A DNA stretch of 46,039 nt from an uncultured Lachnospiraceae bacterium (GTDB lineage: Bacteria > Bacillota > Clostridia > Lachnospirales > Lachnospiraceae): assembly GCA_905209075.1 (NCBI GenBank), contig CAJLRL010000019.1, forward strand, positions 1 through 46,039, written 5' to 3'. This document shows positions 1 to 6,758 of this stretch, in pieces. The position numbers and the translations under genes were made by a program. The notes beneath the pieces are model-generated. The model ran no database searches. It was not told the DNA's origin and worked only from the letters and a program-made list of their open reading frames with translations. Position 1 is the stretch's first letter, and the number at the start of each line of letters is the position of its first letter.

Positions 1-135
1 TAATGAGCGGAGCGAATTATATCCGCGCGAATGCGCATAGGTATCAGCCGCAGGCTTATCATATGCGTAAGCATATGATATAATGAGCGGAGCGAATTAT
101 ATCCGCGCGAATGCGCATAGGTATCAGCCGCAGGC
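1..135. repeat. 55-bp direct repeat separated by a perfect hairpin
   Basis: Bases 1-55 recur without change at 81-135. Between them, 57-66 and 71-80 form a perfect 10-bp inverted repeat around a GTAA loop. Each 55-bp copy also contains a small GCGC-GAAT-GCGC dyad. The unit length is therefore 80 bp (repeat plus hairpin), and the array may continue to the left of the window. No coding frame is evident. It could be a REP-like or tandem intergenic repeat; its function is unknown. Confidence 0.8.
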
Positions 136-277
136 AAAGGTTTAAAAAGAAGAGCGTTTGGTGTAGGAATATGCCAGCGAAAAGACGGATTATATACAGC
201 TAGATTTGTGTAGTAAAATAACATAGAAAGGCGAAAACCCTATAAAATAAAGGATTTTTGAATAGGTACGATTTGAA

Positions 278-1378
278 ATGAAACTTGGTATTGTAGGACT
301 TCCAAACGTCGGAAAGTCTACATTATTTAACTCACTTACAAAGGCAGGAGCACTTTCAGCAAACTATCCGTTTGCTACAATAGATCCAAATGTTGGAATC
401 GTGTCAGTTCCTGATGAAAGGATAGTAAAGCTTGGAGAACTTTACCATACAAAAAAAGTTACACCGGCTACAATAGAGTTTGTAGATATTGCAGGTCTTG
501 TAAAAGGTGCGAGCAAAGGTGAGGGACTAGGAAACCAGTTTCTTGCAAATATCCGTGAGGTGGATGCTATCGTCCATGTTGTGCGCTGCTTTGAGGATAC
601 AAATATCATTCATGTAGATGGATCAGTTGACCCGGCAAGGGATATAGAGACAATAAATCTTGAGCTTATCTTCTCTGATGTAGAGATTCTTGACAGAAGG
701 ATTTCGAAGATCGCAAAACAGGCAAGAATGGACAAGACTCTTGCAAAAGAGCTTGAACTTGTTGAGGCAATAAAGGCACATCTCGAGGAAGGCAAGATGG
801 CGAGAACTTTTGAAGTGCCTGATGATGATGACGCACAGATATGGTTTAAGGGATATAATCTTCTTACAGCAAAACCTACAATATACGCAGCAAATGTTGC
901 AGAAGACGATCTTGCGGATGATGGTGCTTCAAATCCACATGTTGCAAAAGTAAGAGAGATGGCTAAGGCAGAAGGCGCAGAAGTATTTGTGATATGCGCA
1001 CAGATAGAACAGGAACTTGCAGAACTTGATGAGGATGAGAAAAAGGAATACCTTGAAGATCTCGGAGTTGAATCAAGCGGACTTGATAAGCTTGTAGCAG
1101 CAAGCTATTCACTTCTTGGACTTATATCTTTCCTTACTGCAGGAGAGGATGAGTGCCGTGCATGGACTATAAAAGAAGGAACAAAGGCACCGCAGGCAGC
1201 TGGAAAGATACATACAGATTTCGAACGTGGATTTATAAAGGCTGAGGTTGTAAATTATCAGGATCTTCTTGACAATGGAAGTCTTTCAGCTGCAAGAGAA
1301 AAAGGAATTGTCGGCATGGAAGGAAAAGATTATGTCGTTAAAGATGGGGATGTTATTCTTTTCCGATTCAACGTTTAA
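278..1378 (+). CDS. ychF: Redox-regulated ATPase YchF (Obg-family P-loop NTPase)
   Basis: YchF is a universally conserved Obg-like NTPase that prefers ATP over GTP. It associates with ribosomes and has been linked to stress and oxidative responses. The P-loop GLPNVGKST spans residues 7-15. DIAGLVKGASKGEGLGNQF (about 69-87) is the G3/switch region. The usual NKxD specificity motif is replaced by a sequence around NVAE (about 201), the known signature for ATP preference. The C-terminal part (about 280-366) is the TGS-type domain ending in the typical DGDVILFRFNV. The length of 366 residues is normal for the family. The ATG start gives the canonical MKLGIVGLPNVGK; the ribosome-binding site is weak. 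It appears monocistronic. Confidence 0.97.
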   Translation: MKLGIVGLPNVGKSTLFNSLTKAGALSANYPFATIDPNVGIVSVPDERIVKLGELYHTKKVTPATIEFVDIAGLVKGASKGEGLGNQFLANIREVDAIVHVVRCFEDTNIIHVDGSVDPARDIETINLELIFSDVEILDRRISKIAKQARMDKTLAKELELVEAIKAHLEEGKMARTFEVPDDDDAQIWFKGYNLLTAKPTIYAANVAEDDLADDGASNPHVAKVREMAKAEGAEVFVICAQIEQELAELDEDEKKEYLEDLGVESSGLDKLVAASYSLLGLISFLTAGEDECRAWTIKEGTKAPQAAGKIHTDFERGFIKAEVVNYQDLLDNGSLSAAREKGIVGMEGKDYVVKDGDVILFRFNV

Positions 1379-1437
1379 AATGTATACCGACATTTCAATG
1401 ATATAGATTTGGAATATAAAGTCACATAATAAATATG

Positions 1438-1480
1438 AAACGCATAAAATAGTCTGTAAGGAGGTCTGTTTTATGCGTTT
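1438..1480 (+). promoter_or_regulatory. Perfect 12-bp RNA hairpin holding the start codon, with the SD in the loop
   Basis: Bases 1438-1449 and 1469-1480 are exact reverse complements of each other (AAACGCATAAAA / TTTTATGCGTTT). The 19-nt loop contains AAGGAGG (1458-1464), and the ATG of the following gene (1473-1475) is inside the 3' arm. In the mRNA the start codon would be base-paired while the Shine-Dalgarno sequence stays exposed. This may control translation, for example thermally or by a bound protein. The geometry is seen directly; the regulatory role is inference. Confidence 0.6.
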
Positions 1481-1727
1481 TTTGGATTTGTGCGATAAGG
1501 AGGTTGTAAGTGTCGGTGAGGGCCGCTATATAGGGCATGTAAGGGACATGGAATTTGATCCGGTATGTGGTAAAATATGTGCAATAATAGTTCCGGGACC
1601 GGGAAAATATCTTGGATGCTTTTGCAGAGATTATGAATATTGCATTCCATGGGTTAAGATAGTAAAGATCGGACCCGATATAATATTGGTAGATATATGC
1701 GAAAACGATATGCAGCGCAAAATTTAG
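1473..1727 (+). CDS. YlmC/YmxH-family sporulation-associated PRC-barrel protein
   Basis: This 84-residue protein has the pattern of the YlmC/YmxH family, which has a single PRC-barrel-like beta domain, occurs in spore-forming Firmicutes and has no defined biochemical role. The sequence begins MRFLDLCDKEVV, continues with a GRYIGHVRDMEFDP segment and ends in beta-rich IKIGPDIILVDI-like strands. These are characteristic of the PRC-barrel and of family length (about 80-95). The start is fixed by AAGGAGG eight bases upstream, and start codon and SD both lie in a hairpin described separately. It stands alone between ychF and the promoter of nrdR. It contains several cysteines (residues 7, 31, 36, 49, 51 and 56 by eye), more than usual for such a small protein, but without a clear metal-site spacing. 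Confidence 0.85.
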   Translation: MRFLDLCDKEVVSVGEGRYIGHVRDMEFDPVCGKICAIIVPGPGKYLGCFCRDYEYCIPWVKIVKIGPDIILVDICENDMQRKI

Positions 1728-1761
1728 CAGTACTAAAATAAACAAAATTATCAGTATTTTA

Positions 1762-1790
1762 TTGACAACAAATAGTAGTAACTATATACT
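1762..1790 (+). promoter_or_regulatory. Sigma-A promoter upstream of nrdR
   Basis: TTGACA (1762-1767) is separated by 17 bp from TATACT (1785-1790). Transcription would begin near 1797, about 26 bases before the nrdR ATG. The good SD GGAGG lies at about 1812-1816. No obvious NrdR-box pair was resolved by eye. Confidence 0.7.
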
Positions 1791-1822
1791 TTAGATATAT
1801 GTTTAATTGACGGAGGTACTGG

Positions 1823-2272
1823 ATGAAGTGTCCATTTTGCAGCAGTGATAATACAAGAGTTATAGATTCGAGACCGGCAGATGATAATAATTCTATCCGC
1901 CGCAGACGTATGTGTGATGACTGTGGAAAAAGATTCACTACATACGAAAAAGTCGAGACAATCCCACTTATTGTAATTAAAAAAGATAATAACAGGGAAC
2001 AGTATGACCGTACAAAGATAGAAGCCGGTGTACTTCTGGCATGCCATAAGAGACCTATTTCAGCTGACCAGATTTCTAAACTTGTAGATGACGTTGAGGT
2101 TGAGATATTTAACCGCGAAGAAAAAGAGGTTGAGACAGCACTTATAGGTGAGCTTATTATGGACAGATTAAAGGAACTTGATGCAGTTGCATATGTCAGG
2201 TTTGCGTCAGTTTACAGAGAATTCAAAGATGTAAACACATTTATGAATGAATTAAAGAAAATGTTAGTATAA
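1823..2272 (+). CDS. nrdR: Transcriptional repressor NrdR of ribonucleotide reductase genes
   Basis: NrdR is a zinc-ribbon/ATP-cone repressor that senses ATP/dATP and represses ribonucleotide reductase operons. The zinc ribbon is complete, with C3-x2-C6 and C31-x2-C34, and the conserved RVIDSR and IRRRRMCDDCGKRFTTYE segments are intact. The ATP-cone domain follows (about residues 46-136). The length of 149 is standard. It has its own promoter and is followed at 17, 11 and 30 bp by three more genes, suggesting one transcript through rpiB. Confidence 0.97.
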   Translation: MKCPFCSSDNTRVIDSRPADDNNSIRRRRMCDDCGKRFTTYEKVETIPLIVIKKDNNREQYDRTKIEAGVLLACHKRPISADQISKLVDDVEVEIFNREEKEVETALIGELIMDRLKELDAVAYVRFASVYREFKDVNTFMNELKKMLV

Positions 2273-2289
2273 AATTGAGGTAGAAGAGT

Positions 2290-2691
2290 ATGAACATTTC
2301 GGGTATCAGACCGAGTACTGATTTTTATTCATACAATTCCATAAAGATAAACGAGCTTAGAAACCAGCAGATAATGGAATCTAAGAAGGCAGGTCAGGGT
2401 AATAATGACGTAAATTCAGATGATAATACCAAAATCCAGAATGATCCGCAGATAGATCAGAGCTTTTCGTCATTTGATTATGCAAAAGGGTATAATCCGG
2501 AGGAAACATTTGAGCTTAAGGGTGTTGACAGTGATATAGCATCACTTGATATCCAGAAAGCCGTTTCTGATCTTGACAAGGATAAAGTACTTCAGCAGTA
2601 TCAATTCTTCGTTGGGGATGAAGCTTTTACAATACAGCAGAAAGATAGCATTACATCGATAGCACATTCTGGAGAAAATTTTTTACTTTAA
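2290..2691 (+). CDS. Conserved-looking small hypothetical protein
   Basis: This is a 133-residue hydrophilic protein with no signal peptide, transmembrane segment or recognised motif. The N-terminus (MNISGIRPSTDFYSYNSI) resembles the short leading segment of similarly placed small Lachnospiraceae proteins that I recall only vaguely. The centre (about 35-75) is rich in N, D and Q and is probably disordered, while residues 80-133 look alpha-helical. It has a plausible SD (GAGGT) and sits between nrdR and the YqeG-like gene with gaps of 17 and 11 bp, so it is very likely a real gene in that operon. I assign no function. Confidence 0.7.
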   Translation: MNISGIRPSTDFYSYNSIKINELRNQQIMESKKAGQGNNDVNSDDNTKIQNDPQIDQSFSSFDYAKGYNPEETFELKGVDSDIASLDIQKAVSDLDKDKVLQQYQFFVGDEAFTIQQKDSITSIAHSGENFLL

Positions 2692-2702
2692 AGGATTTAT
2701 TT

Positions 2703-3221
2703 ATGAGTTTTTTATATCCAAAAGAATATAAAGATTCCACATACAATATAGATTTTGAGCAATTATATAAAGAAGGGTACAGAGGGATTATTTTTGATAT
2801 AGATAATACATTGGTCACCCATGGTTCGCCTGCTGATGAGCGGGCGATTGCTTTGTTTAAGCATTTAAAAGAAATCGGTTTTAAATGTCTGTTACTTTCA
2901 AACAATAAAGAGAAGCGTGTAAGATCGTTCGCAGATCAGGTTGGGGCAAAGTACATATATAAGGCGGGAAAACCTAAACCATCAGGCTATAAAAGGGCTA
3001 TGGAAATACTTAAGACAAAAGCTGACAGTACGGTTTTTGTCGGTGACCAGATTTTTACAGATATAATCGGGGCTAACCTTGCAGGGATAAGATCTATTCT
3101 TGTTGAACCGATAGATCCGCATGAAGAGATACAGATAGTCTTAAAGAGATATCTTGAAAAACCCATTATATGTCTATATAAACTGAAAAACAAAAATAGC
3201 ATATCAAAAGATAAAAAATAA
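2703..3221 (+). CDS. YqeG-family HAD-IIIA phosphatase
   Basis: This is a haloacid-dehalogenase superfamily hydrolase of the YqeG type. HAD motif I, FDIDNTL, gives nucleophile D32 and acid D34. Motif II is LLSNN, a lysine (AGKPKPSG) supplies motif III, and GDQIFTDI is motif IV. The length of 172 fits YqeG (about 170-180). The family is widespread in Firmicutes, often near the YqeH ribosome GTPase, but its physiological substrate is unclear. The SD AAAGGAT is about nine bases before the ATG. It lies in the nrdR-rpiB run. Confidence 0.92.
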   Translation: MSFLYPKEYKDSTYNIDFEQLYKEGYRGIIFDIDNTLVTHGSPADERAIALFKHLKEIGFKCLLLSNNKEKRVRSFADQVGAKYIYKAGKPKPSGYKRAMEILKTKADSTVFVGDQIFTDIIGANLAGIRSILVEPIDPHEEIQIVLKRYLEKPIICLYKLKNKNSISKDKK

Positions 3222-3251
3222 ACATACAAAATATTTAACAGGAGGACGACT

Positions 3252-3695
3252 ATGAAAATCGCAATTGGAAATGACCATGCAGCAGTCGAATTGAAAAAAA
3301 CAATTATGGAATATGTTGAAAGTCTGGGACACGAAGTGACAAACTTCGGAACAGATACAAACGAAAGCTGTGATTATCCTGTATATGGAGAAAAAGTAGC
3401 AAATGCAGTTGCTTCAGGAGAGTATGACTGTGGGATACTTATATGTGGTACGGGTGTAGGGATTTCTATTTCAGCAAATAAGGTAAATGGAATAAGAGCG
3501 GCAGTATGTTCCGATACAGCTACAGCACGTCTTGTAAAACAGCACAACAATGCAAACATAATCGCATTTGGCGAAAGGATTGTTGGTGTTGAACTTGCAA
3601 AAGATATCGTAAAAGCATATCTTGAGGCTGAATTTGAAGGCGGAAGACATGCCAGAAGAGTAGCAATGATATCAGATATTGAGTCAAGAAACTAA
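3252..3695 (+). CDS. rpiB: Ribose 5-phosphate isomerase B
   Basis: RpiB interconverts ribose 5-phosphate and ribulose 5-phosphate in the non-oxidative pentose phosphate pathway. The RpiB/LacAB fold is clear: N-terminal MKIAIGNDHAA, the catalytic cysteine in ICGTGVGIS (C65), and NGIRAAVCSD and HNNANIIAFGERIVG in the C-terminal half. The length of 147 is typical. The start is supported by AGGAGG about eight bases upstream. It is the last gene of the run that starts at nrdR. The next gene, efp, has its own promoter. Confidence 0.96.
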   Translation: MKIAIGNDHAAVELKKTIMEYVESLGHEVTNFGTDTNESCDYPVYGEKVANAVASGEYDCGILICGTGVGISISANKVNGIRAAVCSDTATARLVKQHNNANIIAFGERIVGVELAKDIVKAYLEAEFEGGRHARRVAMISDIESRN

Positions 3696-3702
3696 TTTAT
3701 AC

Positions 3703-3731
3703 TTGAAATGTATTGTCATTTATTGTAAAAT
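3703..3731 (+). promoter_or_regulatory. Sigma-A promoter upstream of efp
   Basis: TTGAAA (3703-3708), a 17-bp spacer and TAAAAT (3726-3731). The start would be near 3738, giving an approximately 43-nt leader that ends in a strong AAGGAGGA site before the efp ATG. Confidence 0.6.
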
Positions 3732-3780
3732 GGACGAATGAGAGAGTTTACGCTCGCATGATTTAAGGAGGAAGAATCTA

Positions 3781-4338
3781 ATGATTTCAGCAGGAGATTT
3801 CAGAAATGGTGTTACTATCGAATACGAAGGAAACATCTATCAGATTATCGAATTTCAGCATGTTAAACCAGGAAAAGGTGCAGCATTTGTTCGTACTAAG
3901 TTAAAAAATATCATCAGTGGAGGTGTTGTAGAGAAGACTTTCCGTCCTACAGAGAAATGCCCTACAGCTCACATTGATCGTAAAGATATGCAGTATCTCT
4001 ATGCAGATGATGATTTTTATCATTTTATGGATGTTGAGACATACGACCAGATCGATCTACCAAAGGATGAGGTCGGTGATGCACTTAAGTTTGTAAAAGA
4101 GAATGAGATGTGCAAAGTATGTTCACATAAAGGAAATGTATTTGCCGTTGAGCCACCTCTTTTTGTAGAACTTAAAATTACAGAGACAGAGCCAGGATTT
4201 AAGGGTGATACAGCTACAGGTGCTACAAAGCCTGCTACAGTTGAGACTGGGGCTACTGTATATGTTCCATTATTTGTTGAGACAGATGATGTTATCAAAA
4301 TCGATACAAGAACAGGTGAATATCTTTCACGTGTATAA
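3781..4338 (+). CDS. efp: Translation elongation factor P
   Basis: EF-P binds between the P and E sites and rescues ribosomes stalled at polyproline. The 185-residue length and three-domain layout are standard. The N-terminal KOW-like domain contains the loop VKPGKGAAF with the conserved lysine at residue 32, the position modified post-translationally in many bacteria (in Bacillus subtilis, by 5-aminopentanol). The C-terminal signature IDTRTGEYLSRV is intact. The SD is excellent (AAGGAGGA). An efficient hairpin terminator follows 57 bp after the stop. I see no neighbouring EF-P modification gene. Confidence 0.98.
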   Translation: MISAGDFRNGVTIEYEGNIYQIIEFQHVKPGKGAAFVRTKLKNIISGGVVEKTFRPTEKCPTAHIDRKDMQYLYADDDFYHFMDVETYDQIDLPKDEVGDALKFVKENEMCKVCSHKGNVFAVEPPLFVELKITETEPGFKGDTATGATKPATVETGATVYVPLFVETDDVIKIDTRTGEYLSRV

Positions 4339-4394
4339 TTTCTTTTTGATCGTTTTAGAACCAATAAGAAAAGTCTATATTATAAGGCTGAATG

Positions 4395-4427
4395 AAAAGA
4401 CCGGAGTTATTTTCCGGTCTTTTTTTG
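4395..4427. terminator. Rho-independent terminator, probably bidirectional
   Basis: The inverted repeat AAGACCGGA / TCCGGTCTT is followed by a run of T on the plus strand and preceded by A residues, so it can also terminate minus-strand transcription. It serves efp from one side. The converging flippase gene on the minus strand has its stop codon inside the hairpin (4407). Confidence 0.85.
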
Positions 4428-5738
4428 TACCAGGAAAAGGACAGCGGCAGTAAGGAAGATCCACGAAGCCAGAAGTGCCCATAAATATGCATCTATGCCA
4501 TTAAGAGGAACAAGCAGGGCAATCATTGATATCCGTATACAGCAAGATAAAAGATTGACAAGCAGAACCTGTTTTGCCATTCCTAGTCCGTGAAGTACAC
4601 TGCAAAGCATCCCGCTTATATTAAGCATAGGGCACAGCCAGCATAATTTCCTGATAAAATAACCACACAAATCAGAACCGAAAAGAAAATTCCCGATAAA
4701 ATCTGACAGGCAAAAGAATATAAAAGTAAAAGACAAACCAAAAAACATGCCAAAGCTTACAGATCTTGTGACAGTCTGTGATACGTGATGCTTCTGGCCG
4801 CAAGCATTTGCTTCAGATATAGCCGGAAGGATGAGGACACAGGCACAGCTGCACAATACCCCGGGGAAAAGCAGTACAGGAAGGGATAATCCTGTCAATG
4901 TTCCGAATAAAGATAGTGCGTCAGATGAAGAAAGCCCATAGCGGACTAAGGTTTTTGGAATGAGCATATTTTCAACCGAAGATGAAAAACTTATCAAAAA
5001 ATAATTTAATGACATGGGGATAAACAGCACCGCAAGATTTCCACAGGACTGTTTAAATAAACGGCTTGCGGGAGTGGGTACATGATCATACAGGACTTCA
5101 CATCTGCTTATTGAAAAATGTGCTGCAGAAATTGAAAATAAAGCAGCTGCAAATTCCCCAGCGGCTATGCCGCAAATAGAGTGGACGGGCAGAAAACTTT
5201 TATTTTCACTTTGAAGAATTATGTATACAAGATAGCACGAGCCGATCCGGGCAGATTGTTCGATTAGTTGTGTGATAGAAGGGACGGCTGTTTTTTTCAG
5301 ACCATAGTAATATCCGTTTATACAGGAATGTATACAAGCCGGAACAAGTGAAAATGAAATCATCCGTACAAGTGGGATGCATCTTTGTTCACCTAGCATA
5401 TAAAGGCTTATCATCCGTGCGTTTGTATACATTAAAAATGATACAATAAGTGAAAGGACTGACGACATAAATATTGCTGCTGATAATATGTATTTCTGGT
5501 CAGAAGGATGTTCGGCGACAAGCTTTGATGTGGCTGTCTGGAAGCCGTTGCAGCATGCAGCAAGACATAAAGACATAAGCGGAATAGTAAGCTGATAAAG
5601 TCCAAGCCCTACTGGTCCAAGAATATCATTGAGGAAGATCCTGAAAAAAAAGCCCATGAAGCGGCTTGCTGTTCCGGCAAAAGTAAGAAACAAAGTCCCT
5701 GTAATAAGAGGGTTTGACAAATATTTTTTGAGATTCAA
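4407..5738 (-). CDS. SpoVB-like polysaccharide/lipid flippase (MOP superfamily)
   Basis: This is a multi-pass inner-membrane protein of 443 residues. It has about a dozen hydrophobic segments and the N-terminal TFAGTASRFMGFFFRIFLND pattern of the polysaccharide-synthesis/SpoVB branch of the MOP flippases. Members move lipid-linked sugars across the membrane; SpoVB acts in spore-cortex assembly. Whether this copy acts in sporulation, peptidoglycan or another glycan is inference. The start is probably TTG at 5736-5738 (minus strand), because no in-frame ATG gives the full first helix and AGGTG lies five bases upstream. The gene converges on efp and its end lies within the shared terminator. Confidence 0.85.
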   Translation of the reverse strand: MNLKKYLSNPLITGTLFLTFAGTASRFMGFFFRIFLNDILGPVGLGLYQLTIPLMSLCLAACCNGFQTATSKLVAEHPSDQKYILSAAIFMSSVLSLIVSFLMYTNARMISLYMLGEQRCIPLVRMISFSLVPACIHSCINGYYYGLKKTAVPSITQLIEQSARIGSCYLVYIILQSENKSFLPVHSICGIAAGEFAAALFSISAAHFSISRCEVLYDHVPTPASRLFKQSCGNLAVLFIPMSLNYFLISFSSSVENMLIPKTLVRYGLSSSDALSLFGTLTGLSLPVLLFPGVLCSCACVLILPAISEANACGQKHHVSQTVTRSVSFGMFFGLSFTFIFFCLSDFIGNFLFGSDLCGYFIRKLCWLCPMLNISGMLCSVLHGLGMAKQVLLVNLLSCCIRISMIALLVPLNGIDAYLWALLASWIFLTAAVLFLVQKKTGK

Positions 5739-5793
5739 AAAGGCACCTGCTATATGAATTTATATAAATTCTATGACAGATGCCATTTTTATA

Positions 5794-6642
5794 TTACAAT
5801 GAAAGAAAATGATATATAGCTTTTGCAACGCCATCATTATCGTTTGTGTCAGTTATGTAGTCGGAATCAGCTTTTAGCTGTTCTGTTGCATTTCCCATGG
5901 CAACACCGATATGTGCGGATTTAATTATGGCAAGGTCATTTTCCGTGTCACCGATCGCCATTGTCTGGTCGAGGGGGATATTTAGAATCCCGGAAAGCTT
6001 TTTAAGACCAACACCTTTGTCTACACCGGCTTTTGTAAATTCCAGGTTGCCATATCCGCCGCTTACTACAGTAAGAGCAGGGTTGCTGGTCAGGTATTCA
6101 AAAACTTCATCACGGCAGTAATAGTTCCCATTTTGATCTTTTGGAAAATTTATTGTCATTTTCTGTACATGCCCTTCTGTTTTAATAAGATCAACAAGGC
6201 TGTCCACACGTTTTCTCGTATTCATTATATATTTGTGTAAAGAAGGCGGCATGGAAAGCTCTTTGGCATCTTTTAAACACTTAACCGGAGAGTAGCCCTG
6301 CCCTTTGATAAATGCATCCATGTGTACACGCTGGGTAAGAAGATATTCGATGACGGGAATAACAACATCATCATCTAGTGGATCTTCAAAAAGGCATTCA
6401 CCTGTGCTTATGCGGTATGCACTGCTTCCGTTTGCATTTATTGAATAATCAATACCAGATCCGCTGATCTGCTCAAATGGATCGCCGCAAAAAGGCCGTC
6501 CGGTAGAAATAACGATATTGACGCCAGCATCCGATGCTGCTTTGATTGCTTTTATATTTTCTTTGGAAATTACGCTCTGACTGTTAAACAATGTGCCATC
6601 AAGATCCAAAGCGATGAGTTTTATATCCTGGGATAAATCCAT
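5794..6642 (-). CDS. Cof-type HAD-IIB sugar-phosphate phosphatase
   Basis: This is a 282-residue HAD hydrolase with a type IIB cap. Motif I, LDLDGTL, gives D13 and D15; VISTGRP is motif II; a lysine precedes the GVDKGVGLKKL segment; and GDTENDLAII is motif IV. The family dephosphorylates sugar phosphates, FMN or related metabolites with broad specificity, so the substrate is not predictable. It is transcribed divergently from metH across a 116-bp gap. It is separated from the flippase gene by 55 bp on the same strand and may share its transcript. Confidence 0.93.
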   Translation of the reverse strand: MDLSQDIKLIALDLDGTLFNSQSVISKENIKAIKAASDAGVNIVISTGRPFCGDPFEQISGSGIDYSINANGSSAYRISTGECLFEDPLDDDVVIPVIEYLLTQRVHMDAFIKGQGYSPVKCLKDAKELSMPPSLHKYIMNTRKRVDSLVDLIKTEGHVQKMTINFPKDQNGNYYCRDEVFEYLTSNPALTVVSGGYGNLEFTKAGVDKGVGLKKLSGILNIPLDQTMAIGDTENDLAIIKSAHIGVAMGNATEQLKADSDYITDTNDNDGVAKAIYHFLSL

Positions 6643-6758
6643 AATTGAAAAATAGTTCCTTTCTTTTTTTTATAGAATAATGTATTATATTGGTAATTGT
6701 AAAGATATGCAATAGTTTTGCATGTTTTTATAATAAATAAAAGTATAGGAAAAAGCAA

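Noticed and set aside
4205..4453. 82-codon frame overlapping efp and its terminator
   Set aside because: It lies mostly within efp in another frame and runs through a terminator hairpin.
6643..6758. SAM or cobalamin riboswitch before metH
   Set aside because: The gap is 116 bp and shared with a divergent gene. It has no GC-rich structured region and only a -10-like TATAAT (6729-6734) with a poor -35.
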